Shown: positions 9,143-18,688, counted from the first letter of the stretch. The stretch: 64,000 nt of DNA from an uncultured Gammaproteobacteria bacterium (GCA_913060495.1 CAJXRP010000006.1:1-64000); one strand, 5' to 3'. Notes: a model not told the origin generated them from the sequence alone. Translations and numbers: made by a program.

Positions 9143-10930
9143 ATGACCTATAACGCAGAACCAACGACCTTAAGCTTGCTAAGCAGACTGCTCGAACTTG
9201 AATTTGGCGAGTCTCGATTGCAGCACTATGGCCTATTCGAGGGTTCGAGTGCTGCAGGCAAAGAGGCGGCTGCAGAGTTGATTTCTGGTCAGCAACGATT
9301 CGCAGCAGAGCTATTTTCTTTGGTTGAGAAGACCGACGCAAATGCAGTTGTTCTGATTGTAGGCGATACGCTTCTGTCGCTAGCTCAGTCCTTGGCTGCC
9401 AGCGGGAAATCTGTGCGCTGGATTGGATCGAAGTACCTGCTGAATGCTGCGGACGATGCTCTGGGGGATTTTCAGTATGCGGGTGGTGATTTTGTAGCAT
9501 CGACTACACCAGCCTCAGCCGACTTTTTGATTCTCGGAGGATCAATTCGTTATCTAGATCAGATGGCGCTGCTCAGCAAGAGTCGGGATTTGCTTGGTGC
9601 GTCCGGTCAGCTCATTTTGTTTAGCGAATTCCTTGTTGATGATTCTTGTATCGAGTATTCAGCGCTCCCTAATCTGAGTTCTTTCGAGCAGCTTGCCAAG
9701 CGCCTTGGGTTTGAGCAGTTACAGAAAAGGGATTTATCGTCCAGTGCGCAGCATACTCTGGAATTGGTGCGCCCATTGCTTGAAAAGCATGGAGCAAGAC
9801 TTGCCGAAGAATTCGCTGCAGATGCTAAGTTGCCGGCGCGTCTGCATACTGAATTCGCAGAGATGCAAGACGAATTCTCAAGCGATAGGCGTGGATTTTT
9901 CCTCTGTGTGTTACGTCGAGATTCTGATCCTGCCTGTGAATGGGCAGATGCAGAATTCGGCGATATGCAGTCTTTTCGACCGTTCGAGGTCGCTAAGCTG
10001 TTTGAGCAGAGCTTTAACGTCGACTTCGATGAAGATCTATGGAATTGGAAGTATAGTCAGGGTGATGGCAAATGTGTCGTTGCGCGTTTGAGCAAGCACA
10101 GCGACATTGTTGCGCACTATGGCGGAGCTCCGCGAAAGATTATTTATTTTGGTGAATCCTCTATGGCGATACAACCTTGCGATGTGATGGTGCATCCAAG
10201 TATCCGCAAGCAATACGGCAAAGGCAGTCTCTTCTTTGAGGTTGCCGCTACATTTCTGGAACGAGAGATTGGTAACACTGTAAATCATCTGCTCGGCTTT
10301 GGTTTTCCGAACCAGAAGACAATGAACATTTCCACGCGACTGGGTTTGTACGAAAAAACCGACGATTTTATCGAGCTTGTTTATCCTTCTTCGTGCTTTG
10401 CTGCAGACAAAGGTCAGGATCAAGCTGCAATCGCAGATTATGATCCAAATGAAGCGGCATCCCGTGCAGAGCTGAACAGTCTATGGGTCGCAATGAAGGA
10501 AGACTATAAAGAGGGTGTGATCGGAGTTCGAGACGCCGAGTATATCCAGCACCGTTACGTGAACCATCCTTTCGCGAAAAAGAAGCAGTATCGTTGTGTG
10601 ATCATAAGAGAGGATGATTCGGCGGATGCATTGGCATTCGCGGTATTGAAGGAGCACGATGATGGCAAGTTGTTAATGGACTTGATATGCCCTGTAGCGG
10701 CGATGAAGCCAGCTATTTCTATTTTAAAACAAGAGCTTAGCAAGGTAGAAGGCGGCGCGACCCTGCGCCTGTGGGTGACAAATTCGGGCAAGGATAAGGT
10801 CTGTATTGAGGGCGCGATTGTGAATGAATTGGGTATTGAGATACCCTGTAATAGTTGGAATCCTGGGCCAAGCGCAGAGGTTCTTTATGGCGCTTGGTGG
10901 CTGACAGCCGGGGATATGGATTTTATCTAA
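9143..10930 (+). CDS. Predicted methyltransferase-like / GNAT acetyltransferase fusion
   Basis: This 595-residue protein is of unknown function. Residues about 1-270 look like a class I methyltransferase fold: VVLIVGDTLLSLAQSL, then FLILGGSIRYLDQMALLSKS, then LLGASGQLILFSEFL, which matches the DxG-like strand, the post-IV motif and the 'bad-news' strand order. The glycine motif I is degenerate. From about residue 285 a GNAT domain begins: F-x-DEDLWNWKYSQG, then IVAHYGGAPRKI and DVMVHPSIRKQYGKGSLF, the acetyl-CoA-binding R/Q-x-x-G/A segment. The C-terminal 150 residues form a second, weaker GNAT-like half. It lies 92 bases ahead of an acyl-CoA synthetase gene on the same strand, so it may act on an acyl-CoA product. 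This is an inference. Confidence 0.6.
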   Translation: MTYNAEPTTLSLLSRLLELEFGESRLQHYGLFEGSSAAGKEAAAELISGQQRFAAELFSLVEKTDANAVVLIVGDTLLSLAQSLAASGKSVRWIGSKYLLNAADDALGDFQYAGGDFVASTTPASADFLILGGSIRYLDQMALLSKSRDLLGASGQLILFSEFLVDDSCIEYSALPNLSSFEQLAKRLGFEQLQKRDLSSSAQHTLELVRPLLEKHGARLAEEFAADAKLPARLHTEFAEMQDEFSSDRRGFFLCVLRRDSDPACEWADAEFGDMQSFRPFEVAKLFEQSFNVDFDEDLWNWKYSQGDGKCVVARLSKHSDIVAHYGGAPRKIIYFGESSMAIQPCDVMVHPSIRKQYGKGSLFFEVAATFLEREIGNTVNHLLGFGFPNQKTMNISTRLGLYEKTDDFIELVYPSSCFAADKGQDQAAIADYDPNEAASRAELNSLWVAMKEDYKEGVIGVRDAEYIQHRYVNHPFAKKKQYRCVIIREDDSADALAFAVLKEHDDGKLLMDLICPVAAMKPAISILKQELSKVEGGATLRLWVTNSGKDKVCIEGAIVNELGIEIPCNSWNPGPSAEVLYGAWWLTAGDMDFI

Positions 10931-11022
10931 CCGGCCTTGTAGCACTTAGACGGCGACTAAGATCAGTGCAGCATGAATTCGAAAATAATAAAGTTGAATA
11001 GTTAATAGGAACAATAGCAACC

Positions 11023-12669
11023 ATGAATAGCAAAAATATTTATGAGATCGATCTCGATCAGAACCAAGCTAACTTCGCTCACTTAACACCACTTAGTTTT
11101 ATCGAGCGTTGTTCTAGCGTCTATCCAAACAAAATCTCGCTCATTCATGATGATAAAAAATATACCTGGGCTGAGACCTACAAGCGCTGTTGTCTGCTTG
11201 CTTCCTCGCTACTGAAGATGGGTATCGGGAAGGGCGATACTGTCGCGTTTATGGGAGCGAACACGCCGGAGACATTCGAAGGACACTTTGGCGTCCCAAT
11301 GACTGGTGCAGTGCTCAATGCATTGAATGTTCGGCTAGATGCCAAGGCGATAGCATTTATCTTAGAGCATGCGGAAACGAAAGTACTGTTTACTGATAGA
11401 GAGTACAGCGACACGATCAAGGCTGCGGTAAAATTAGTGCCGCAGGAGCTGGTTGTTATCGATATTGATGATCCCTCTTTCTCCGGAGGAGAATTGTTAG
11501 GCTCAGAAGATTATGAGGCTTTCATAGCTAAGGGTGATGACGACTACAGTTGTTTTCAAATTGAAGATGAATGGCAGGCAATCTCGCTGAACTACACTTC
11601 GGGGACTACGGGAGATCCTAAAGGGGTTGTATTTCATCACCGTGGCGCTTACCTGAATGCAATTTCAAATAATCTATGTTGGGATATGACATCCCATCCG
11701 ATTTATCTATGGACGCTGCCGATGTTTCACTGCAATGGTTGGTGTTTCCCTTGGGGCCTCGCTGCGGCAGTGGGAACTAGTGTGTGCCTTCGTCATGTGC
11801 GCGATGACGCTATCTTGGATTCTATGAAGAAGCACAATGTCTCGCATTTTTGTGGGGCTCCAGTAGTGCTTAATACAATTGCTAATGCTGATGACAGCCT
11901 CAAGATTGGCCTTCCACAGGGAATCAAAGCGATGACCGCCGGTGCTGCGCCACCTGCAGCTGTTATTGCGAGCATGGAAAATCTGGGCTTTGAAGTGACC
12001 CATGTATACGGTCTGACGGAAACATATGGTCCTTGTGTCGTCTGCGCACCACAGGATGATTGGGCAGATCTGTCAGTTGACGATAGAGCTGAGTTGCTTG
12101 CGAGGCAGGGTGTTAGAGCGCCTCTGCAGGATGAGTTGATGGTCGCCGATCCGGAGACGCTGCAGCCAGTACCCAAAGACGGTAAGACTATGGGCGAAAT
12201 ATTCATGCGCGGTAATCTCGTCATGAAGGGCTATCTAAAGAATCCGAAGACAACCCAGGCGTCTTTTGAGGGGGGATGGTTTCACTCGGGTGATCTCGCC
12301 GTGTGGCACGAAGATGGATACACACAAATTAAGGATCGCTCGAAAGATATTATTATCTCCGGCGGAGAGAATATATCTTCTCTAGAAGTCGAATCTGTAT
12401 TGTTCAAGCATCCGAAGATAATGGAGGCAGCAGTGGTGGCAAGTAGTGATGAGAAGTGGGGCGAAGTGCCTTGCGCCTTCGTGTCGCTGAAATCAGGCCA
12501 GGAACTGGCTGTTGAAGATTTGATTGCCTACTGCAGAGAGGAGTTGGCGGGATTTAAGATTCCTAAAAAGGTTGTATTCGGACCGATAGATAAGACATCC
12601 ACGGGTAAGGTGCAGAAATTTTTGTTGCGAGAGAAAGCAGAGCAAGTTGGTTACGCAATCAAAAAGTAG
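11023..12669 (+). CDS. Fatty acyl-CoA synthetase (AMP-binding, AlkK-like)
   Basis: This 548-residue adenylate-forming enzyme activates a carboxylic acid with ATP and joins it to CoA. Core motifs are complete: P-loop-like YTSGTTGDPKGV (about residue 191), the adenine-site VYGLTETYGP, the SGDLAV/DRSKDIIISGGENIS hinge, and the catalytic lysine in TSTGKVQKF near the C-terminus. The overall wording (FEGHFGVPMTGAVLNALNVR, MFHCNGWCFPWGLAA) fits the medium-chain/AlkK group of fatty acyl-CoA ligases. It follows the methyltransferase-GNAT gene and ends in a strong palindromic terminator. Chain-length preference is not decidable from the sequence alone. Confidence 0.9.
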   Translation: MNSKNIYEIDLDQNQANFAHLTPLSFIERCSSVYPNKISLIHDDKKYTWAETYKRCCLLASSLLKMGIGKGDTVAFMGANTPETFEGHFGVPMTGAVLNALNVRLDAKAIAFILEHAETKVLFTDREYSDTIKAAVKLVPQELVVIDIDDPSFSGGELLGSEDYEAFIAKGDDDYSCFQIEDEWQAISLNYTSGTTGDPKGVVFHHRGAYLNAISNNLCWDMTSHPIYLWTLPMFHCNGWCFPWGLAAAVGTSVCLRHVRDDAILDSMKKHNVSHFCGAPVVLNTIANADDSLKIGLPQGIKAMTAGAAPPAAVIASMENLGFEVTHVYGLTETYGPCVVCAPQDDWADLSVDDRAELLARQGVRAPLQDELMVADPETLQPVPKDGKTMGEIFMRGNLVMKGYLKNPKTTQASFEGGWFHSGDLAVWHEDGYTQIKDRSKDIIISGGENISSLEVESVLFKHPKIMEAAVVASSDEKWGEVPCAFVSLKSGQELAVEDLIAYCREELAGFKIPKKVVFGPIDKTSTGKVQKFLLREKAEQVGYAIKK

Positions 12670-12684
12670 TTTAGAAATGAATGC

Positions 12685-12722
12685 GCATAAAAAAACGGGT
12701 CATATGACCCGTTTTTTTATGC
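12685..12722. terminator. Bidirectional rho-independent terminator
   Basis: A perfect 38-base palindrome has the core ACGGGTCATATGACCCGT flanked by seven A and seven T. It lies between the convergent acyl-CoA synthetase and VNGG-repeat genes and can end transcripts from both sides. Confidence 0.93.
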
Positions 12723-12741
12723 CTGGCGTTCTGCCGTCGTT

Positions 12742-13413
12742 CTAGAAATGTTCGATGACGTCGCCAACCTCAGCGCCGTCGGCTATATCGAGATTGACCT
12801 CTCGATACAGGTGAATGTCACCCCGGACAGATGAGTCGGCATCGATAGTGATTTTCGATGGCTTGCGGTTGAAACTGAAAAAGCGGCCGATCCAAGAGCG
12901 TCGACCCTTTACGATAATGTCGCCTTCAACGACGCTGCCATCCGAAACAAGAATGTCACCATTGCTGGTCTGTACATTATCGTGCACGCGGGTGCCGCGA
13001 AGTCTGATCTTGCCATTCACGGTGCTTATCCGATCCTCAATCACAGTGCCTGGGTTTGTCTGAATGCCACCGTTTACCGTAGATAGAGATCCGTGAACCG
13101 TTACATCGCGGTTGACTCGGATTCCTCCATTAACGGTTTCGGCTCGTTCGATTTCGACACGATCATCGAGATCGATGCCGCCATTTACGGTATCTAGTCT
13201 CGCCGCCACGGCGCCGTTATCCAGATCGATGCCGCCATTCACTGAGGAAATGTCGCCGACGCGTTCCTCTGCTGACACCCGAATACCACCATTTACTTTC
13301 GAGATATCCCGAATCTCAGCAGCATTGGCAGATGAGGAGTAAAGATAGCTTCCTAACAGCATCGCTAGCATCGTTGCTGCGCTTAATTTCATTGTGTGGC
13401 TGACTTCTTTCAT
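12742..13413 (-). CDS. Secreted VNGG-repeat (bactofilin/DUF4097-like) protein
   Basis: This is a 223-residue exported protein with a signal peptide (MKEVSHTMKLSAATMLAML, cleavage near SANAA). The mature part is almost all tandem repeats of about 18-20 residues, each with a core VNGG-I/V: KVNGGIRV, SVNGGIDL, TVNGGIDL, TVNGGIRV, TVNGGIQT, TVNGKIRL, TSNGDILV, followed by looser copies (SVVEGDIIV, SSVRGDIHL, AEVGDVI). This periodicity predicts a right-handed beta-solenoid, as in bactofilins and DUF4097 adhesin-like domains. I start at the ATG at 13413, with GAGG seven bases upstream; a longer frame to 13491 would bury the signal peptide. Its role is unknown: envelope scaffold or surface protein is a guess. 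Confidence 0.75.
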   Translation of the reverse strand: MKEVSHTMKLSAATMLAMLLGSYLYSSSANAAEIRDISKVNGGIRVSAEERVGDISSVNGGIDLDNGAVAARLDTVNGGIDLDDRVEIERAETVNGGIRVNRDVTVHGSLSTVNGGIQTNPGTVIEDRISTVNGKIRLRGTRVHDNVQTSNGDILVSDGSVVEGDIIVKGRRSWIGRFFSFNRKPSKITIDADSSVRGDIHLYREVNLDIADGAEVGDVIEHF

Positions 13414-13843
13414 GGTCTGTTCCTCTAGATTCCCTGTGCTCATTTCGATTGGCTTTCGCCTTACTGAATAAGATTGCAATAAGCTTGCCAATTCTTAAAC
13501 TTTATAAAAAACAATAAGATACGATAATTCTAGTCTACGTCCAGTTCTGCTAAGTGGTCATTTTCACCAAATGTTTAGGCGTAAACAGCTGGATTTGACG
13601 TTTCTTTACAGGATTCAGCCTATGCGCTAATGTTCCAAAGCTTATAAGCGCTGCTAATCTCTCTTTGAACTTAGACGATTCATACTCTGATTAGGTTACG
13701 TATTCTTTCTCTATCTTTTGTCTGTTACTGTTTTTCGGCGCGGCGATGGCTATTCGCGGGGTAGACAGGGAACCGTAAATGATTTGTTGAACCGTCTGCA
13801 TTGAACCCCGTACTTTGAAATTTGTACTACTAAGGTAAGCACT
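13414..13843. promoter_or_regulatory. Divergent control region, repeat protein / MBL hydrolase
   Basis: This region of about 430 bases between divergent starts has no convincing gene. On the minus strand, 13674-13699 reads GTAAC-N17-CGTC followed by TAAG, resembling the ECF-type promoters at 21753 and 23166 but with one extra spacer base. It would leave a leader of roughly 250 bases. AAGG lies seven bases ahead of the MBL start at 13844. Confidence 0.35.
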
Positions 13844-14890
13844 ATGATCACAAGAAAAATAACGACAGCACTCTCAATACTCCTGCTACTTCCTGCGTTG
13901 GTGCTAGCTCAGGGTAGGGTGGTTGAATCTGACAGCCATCGCTTCGAGGAAGTTGCGGAGGGTGTTTGGTTGGTCACTGGCACAGGTACAGTGTTCACTA
14001 TGAGTAATGTCATGGTATTGGTTGGTGAGTTTGATACCTTGGTAGTGGATTCTCATGTAACTCCAGCAGCCGCTCGTGCGTTGCTCGATTCGATACCTGT
14101 TATCACTGATAAGCCGGTTCGCTATCTTGTTAACAGTCATTACCATTTCGATCACGCTCATGGGGCTCAGGCGTTTCCGGAAGGCATCGAAATCATTGGG
14201 CATGAGTTCACACGGAAAAAATTGAATGGTGAATTGGGTAATGTGTTGGAGGAGAATACTTTTAAGAGTTTCTCTGATCCGGTTCCCGGTACGGTGGCGA
14301 ATCTTGAGCGTCAGGCGGCTGAGGAAACTGATCCTGCGCGTAAGGCGCAGTTGCTCGAGCGTCATCGAGTGCAGCGTGATTACATGAATGCGATTGGCGA
14401 AGTGCAGCCCACGCCGCCAAATATTACTCTCGAAACCAAGATGACTTTGTTCCAGGTGGTCGCTGATGGGAGTCGCGAGATTCAACTCCATCATTTTGGC
14501 CGCGCCCATACTGGCGGTGATGTGGTTATCTATCTACCGCAAGATAAGATCGTATTTACCGGCGATATGATGTTGCCCGGACTTGCATATATGGGTGACG
14601 GACATGTGGATGAATGGCCGGACACTCTTGATGGTTTGCTTACACTAGACTTCGACACTTGGCTTCCAGGCCATGGTCCTGTGATGCGCAGCAAGGAGGC
14701 GATAGGAAACTTTCAGGGTTACCTGCGTGATTTGTGGGGCAAGACTTCACAGATGTACAGTGAGGGTGTGAGTGCAGAGCAGGCTGCGCAGCAGATCGAC
14801 ATGACTAACCATAGTCAAAACTTTGCACAGATTCGTGGAGCCGGCGTAGACCCAAGGGCGATTCGTCGGATCTACCAGCTGTTGGATTAG
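13844..14890 (+). CDS. Exported MBL-fold metallo-hydrolase
   Basis: This 348-residue metallo-beta-lactamase-superfamily hydrolase has a signal peptide (hydrophobic residues 8-20, cleavage after ALVLAQ). The zinc motif is H99-x-H101-x-D103-H104 (SHYHFDHAHG), followed by the later ligands GRAHTGGD, FTGDMM and LPGHGPVM. Two metals in a periplasmic active site are expected. The closest functional families include periplasmic lactonase/quinoprotein-relay-like MBL proteins; nothing shows beta-lactam hydrolysis. It is monocistronic between a divergent repeat gene and a terminator. Substrate unknown. Confidence 0.88.
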   Translation: MITRKITTALSILLLLPALVLAQGRVVESDSHRFEEVAEGVWLVTGTGTVFTMSNVMVLVGEFDTLVVDSHVTPAAARALLDSIPVITDKPVRYLVNSHYHFDHAHGAQAFPEGIEIIGHEFTRKKLNGELGNVLEENTFKSFSDPVPGTVANLERQAAEETDPARKAQLLERHRVQRDYMNAIGEVQPTPPNITLETKMTLFQVVADGSREIQLHHFGRAHTGGDVVIYLPQDKIVFTGDMMLPGLAYMGDGHVDEWPDTLDGLLTLDFDTWLPGHGPVMRSKEAIGNFQGYLRDLWGKTSQMYSEGVSAEQAAQQIDMTNHSQNFAQIRGAGVDPRAIRRIYQLLD

Positions 14891-14910
14891 TAGCCGTTTA
14901 CCTAGTAGTG

Positions 14911-14948
14911 ATACAAAAAAGGGGTTCGAAAGAACCCCTTTTTTGTAT
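14911..14948. terminator. Bidirectional rho-independent terminator
   Basis: The inverted repeat ATACAAAAAAGGGGTTC / GAACCCCTTTTTTGTAT has a GAAA loop. It sits between the convergent MBL-fold and serine hydrolase genes, with A/T tracts on both sides. Confidence 0.93.
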
Positions 14949-14969
14949 GAAAATGAAGTCGAGTGCCAG

Positions 14970-16268
14970 TCAGTCTAACTTCCGATAGGGAGCGACGGAA
15001 TAAGGCTTATTGCTGTAACTGTCGATGATGGACTGCATCGCAGTAACGCCTACATCCTGACGAACCGTGAGATGTCGATACGATGTAATCTGAGTCATCA
15101 TGATGCCGATCATGTTTTCCACGGGATCAACCCAAAAAATTGTACCCCAGGCACCACCCCAGCTAAACGTACCCGGTGTGAGAGGGTCACGTGCGGTGCC
15201 GGCATCACTGACAAGACCAAAGCCAAGTCCAAAGGTATATCCAGGCCCGCGAATGTAGACATCGTGATCACCGCTATGATTGCTAATCATTAGATTCACT
15301 GTTTTGGGGCTCAACAGCCGTACTCCATCCAGCTCGCCACCATTCAACAGCATCTGGCTAAAGCGCCAATAGTCGGAGACTGTAGAGGAGAGTCCAGCTA
15401 CTCCACCGAAATAGCTTGTCTCTCGATACTCAGTCTCTCTAAAGAGTTCGATCGTCTGATTCGGTCCACTTGGGCTATACACTGCAGCGACACGATCTAC
15501 CTTATCCCTAGGGACAATATAGGAGGTGTCGTGCATCTGTAGAGGGTCGAGTATTTTTTCTTGTAGATAATCGACTAGGCTCTGTCCCGATATGCGTTCC
15601 ACTAATAACGCAACATAGTCGGTCGAGCTTCCATATTGCCAATCGTCACCCGGATGGAAGCTTAAAGGTAGCGATGCGCGATTGACTAGGGTTTCTTCCA
15701 AAGTCGCTTTACGCGGCAGTAGGGCCAGTTCTTCTTCAGTTAGTACCTCTCGGCTTGGATCTACCCCGGCCGTGTGCGAGAGCACGTGGCGAAATGTGAT
15801 GGGTCGATGTGCCGACATTCGGTAGTTCGTGCCATTCTCTTCGATGACAACTTGCTTGCCTTCTAACTCTGGAATCCAATCGGTGATGGGATCGGTTAAC
15901 AGGAAATGCCCTTCTTCATAGAGCATCATCAAAGCGGTGGAGACTATCGGTTTGGTCATCGACATGATGACGAAGATAGAATCATCCGTCATCGGCTCGC
16001 CACTTTCTTTGTTTTTCCAGCCTTGAGACTCGACGTGGATTACCTTGCCATTACGCGACACAAGAGAGACGGTTCCCGCAAGCATGTTGCTATCGATATA
16101 GCGTTGCATAGTAGTGCTCAGGCGCTGCAGGCGGTCGGATGATACACCTACGTCTTCCGGGGCAGCAGTTGGGAAATCATTTCCCTGAGCAATGCTGCTG
16201 GCGATCAGTAGCGGCAGAGCCAAGAGTAGAGCGTAGAACTGTTTAAGAGCTTGTTGGAGGTTTTGCAT
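14970..16268 (-). CDS. Serine hydrolase, class C beta-lactamase-like family
   Basis: This 432-residue exported enzyme of the beta-lactamase/transpeptidase-like (PF00144) family has a signal peptide (residues 9-28, cleavage near SIAQG). The nucleophile motif S103-M-T-K106 is in IMSMTKPIVS, the second motif is YGSSTDY, and a late GGAWGTIFWVDP takes the place of the KTG/HxG motif. Such enzymes are mostly esterases or D-amino peptidases, not true beta-lactamases. It is monocistronic, convergent with the MBL gene across a terminator. A resistance function is not supported. Confidence 0.88.
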   Translation of the reverse strand: MQNLQQALKQFYALLLALPLLIASSIAQGNDFPTAAPEDVGVSSDRLQRLSTTMQRYIDSNMLAGTVSLVSRNGKVIHVESQGWKNKESGEPMTDDSIFVIMSMTKPIVSTALMMLYEEGHFLLTDPITDWIPELEGKQVVIEENGTNYRMSAHRPITFRHVLSHTAGVDPSREVLTEEELALLPRKATLEETLVNRASLPLSFHPGDDWQYGSSTDYVALLVERISGQSLVDYLQEKILDPLQMHDTSYIVPRDKVDRVAAVYSPSGPNQTIELFRETEYRETSYFGGVAGLSSTVSDYWRFSQMLLNGGELDGVRLLSPKTVNLMISNHSGDHDVYIRGPGYTFGLGFGLVSDAGTARDPLTPGTFSWGGAWGTIFWVDPVENMIGIMMTQITSYRHLTVRQDVGVTAMQSIIDSYSNKPYSVAPYRKLD

Positions 16269-16450
16269 GACTTACTCCGAATTATTATTTTTGAGTGGGT
16301 GGCTGGTTAATCAGCGAGCTTGGATAAATCAGTCTGGACCAGTATAAGTGAGGGCGGCGGGATTTGACCAGCAATCGCTTTTGCTGCATTCTCGGCCACT
16401 TTTATCGAGTCGGAGTCGCCCTTGAATTGGCTCCACAGAAGGGACAAGCA

Positions 16451-16879
16451 ATGACGAACGAAGTAGAGTCGGATCGACCGATATTTTTAAAGCCTGGCCA
16501 CAATGCCGGCGATTTAGTGGAATCCAGCAAGTGGAAGATTCTGCGCGAGGAGCGCGGCTTAGTAGAGGTGGATGTTCATCTTCCAGATCATCTATTGAAT
16601 CCGAGAGACCAGTTGTTTGGTGGCTTTACTGGAACCTATGTCGATATGATCTCGATATTCACGGTGCGTACGCTCTTCAAATCCCAGGAGGATTTTAAGT
16701 GGTCTGCTACGGTGAATATGCGCATTGATTATTTCGCGCCGGTCTTAGGGCCGAGGTTTTTGCTGAAGGGAGAGCTGATTAAGGATGGTCGTAGCACTTG
16801 TTTGGTCGCCACGCATTTTACCGATATGGAAGGTAATAAATTAGTTTATGCGATAACAACATTACGCAAGAGCACCTAA
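16451..16879 (+). CDS. PaaI-like hotdog thioesterase
   Basis: This acyl-CoA thioesterase-fold protein of about 142 residues is of PaaI type. The hotdog signature LLNPRDQLFGGFTGTYVDMIS carries the catalytic-helix region, and the strand NMRIDYFAPVLGPRFLLKGEL follows. I chose the ATG at 16451 because AGGGA lies seven bases ahead; a TTG at 16364 would add 29 residues of low-complexity extension. It probably cleaves an acyl-CoA in the cytosol. It is followed by a strong terminator shared with the convergent amtB. Confidence 0.82.
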   Translation: MTNEVESDRPIFLKPGHNAGDLVESSKWKILREERGLVEVDVHLPDHLLNPRDQLFGGFTGTYVDMISIFTVRTLFKSQEDFKWSATVNMRIDYFAPVLGPRFLLKGELIKDGRSTCLVATHFTDMEGNKLVYAITTLRKST

Positions 16880-16903
16880 CGACGGGGATAGAGAGCAAGA
16901 TCA

Positions 16904-16946
16904 ATAAAAAAAGGCTGGTGGGATTGCTCCAGCCAGCCTTTTTTTG
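16904..16946. terminator. Bidirectional rho-independent terminator
   Basis: The stem AAGGCTGG / CCAGCCTT has a 14-base interior, flanked by A and T runs. It lies between the convergent thioesterase and ammonium transporter genes. Confidence 0.92.
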
Positions 16947-16972
16947 TCTTGTGAGTCGCTACACAGTAGTAA

Positions 16973-18280
16973 CTACAAAGAATAGCCTCTCTCATCGTGA
17001 TCGGTAATGTCGAGCCCCATTTGTTCCTCTTCCTGAGTTACGCGGATACCTGATGTCATGGCGCCCACAATTTTCAGAAGGATGAACGTAAGGATGGCCG
17101 TATAGGCAGCCACCGAGACAATGCCAATGATCTGCACCATCGCTTGAGATCCCATGGTTACGCCTTCGGCGAGGCCGTTACCACTGAAAATCCCTAAGTC
17201 GCCTGAAACTAATATGCCCGCCAGGAAAGTGCCTACGATACCGCCGACACCATGCACAGGAAACACATCGAGTGAGTCATCGATTTTTATTTTTTGCTTT
17301 AAGTAGGTGGTGGCGAAATAGCAGACAACACCGCCGCTTAGCCCAACTAGGAGTGCGCCAGCTGGTCCGACGGAGCCAGATGCGGGAGTGATCGTAGCGA
17401 GTCCGGCCACCATGCCCGTGATGGCGCCGAGCCCACTGGGTTTGCCGAATTTTAACCATTCAATCGCCATCCAGGTTAGCGCGCCCGTTGCTGCAGATAT
17501 GTGCGTAACGAACATAGCCATCCCGGCGCTCCCGTCTGCGGCAAGCGCGCTACCGGCGTTAAATCCGAACCAGCCAACCCAGAGCATACCTGCGCCAGTG
17601 AAGCTCATGGTCAGGTTATGGGGCATTATAGGTGCTGTAAGGAAGCCTTCCCGCTGTCCGATGACGAGCGCAAATACCAATGCGCCGACACCGGCCGTGA
17701 CATGCACGACAATACCGCCAGCGAAGTCGATCACGCCCATCTGGCCTAGCCAGCCACCGCCCCAAACCCAATTGGCTACAGGGAAGTAAACTACTAGAGT
17801 CCACAGGGCAGAGAACAGCAACATAGCTGAGAATTTAATTCGCTCTGCGAACGCTCCCACTATTAATGCTGGGGTAATGATTGCGAAGGTCATCTGAAAG
17901 GAAGCGAAGACAGTTTCCGGAATATCACCGGAGAGAGAGTCGACAACGACTCCATTAAACATCATTTTGCTTAGCCCGCCCCAGTATGCGGATTCGGAAG
18001 GCCCAAAGGTTATGCTGTAGCCGACTACTAGCCAAAGAATGGAGACCACTACGGCAATGGAGAAGCATTGCATGAGTACCGAGAGTACATTGCGGGTCCT
18101 GACTAGCCCGCCATAGAAAAGTGCGAGTCCTGGTAGCGTCATAAAAAGGACAAGAGCTGTGGAGGTTAAAATCCAGGCAGTATTGGCGCCGTTCAGCGCG
18201 TCCTGCGCAGAGGCCATGCTAGGAAGTAGGAGTAGAAGTAATGCAGCACAGTACTTAGTTCTAAAAATTCTATTTATCAT
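16973..18280 (-). CDS. amtB: Ammonium transporter AmtB
   Basis: This 435-residue inner-membrane ammonium channel has a signal-like first segment (cleavage near ASAQD) and eleven further helices. Family hallmarks are visible: the first-helix motif WILTSTALVLFMTLPGLALF, FAGGIVVHVTAG with the first pore histidine, and VFPVHGVGGIVGTFLAG with the second. It lies 14 bases downstream of glnK on the same strand, the standard glnK-amtB operon. GlnK binding to the cytoplasmic face is known to block the pore when nitrogen is plentiful. The C-terminal tail (EEQMGLDITDHDERGY) holds the family's acidic sequence. Confidence 0.96.
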   Translation of the reverse strand: MINRIFRTKYCAALLLLLLPSMASAQDALNGANTAWILTSTALVLFMTLPGLALFYGGLVRTRNVLSVLMQCFSIAVVVSILWLVVGYSITFGPSESAYWGGLSKMMFNGVVVDSLSGDIPETVFASFQMTFAIITPALIVGAFAERIKFSAMLLFSALWTLVVYFPVANWVWGGGWLGQMGVIDFAGGIVVHVTAGVGALVFALVIGQREGFLTAPIMPHNLTMSFTGAGMLWVGWFGFNAGSALAADGSAGMAMFVTHISAATGALTWMAIEWLKFGKPSGLGAITGMVAGLATITPASGSVGPAGALLVGLSGGVVCYFATTYLKQKIKIDDSLDVFPVHGVGGIVGTFLAGILVSGDLGIFSGNGLAEGVTMGSQAMVQIIGIVSVAAYTAILTFILLKIVGAMTSGIRVTQEEEQMGLDITDHDERGYSL

Positions 18281-18294
18281 TTATATCTAACTCC

Positions 18295-18651
<357 letters not shown>

Positions 18652-18688
18652 TTATGAGTCGCTCCTGTGATTACAGGAGGCAAATTTG

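Noticed and set aside
13112-13342. Plus-strand frame with repeated PPFT-type text
   Set aside because: It is the antisense image of the VNGG repeats, not an independent repeat protein.
13844-14890. MBL-fold protein as a metallo-carbapenemase
   Set aside because: The HxHxDH motif is common to the whole superfamily, and the protein is larger than B1 enzymes with different spacing of the later ligands.
14970-16268. Class C beta-lactamase resistance gene
   Set aside because: It has the SxxK fold but the third motif is atypical and the family is mainly esterases and peptidases; no ampR-like regulator is adjacent.
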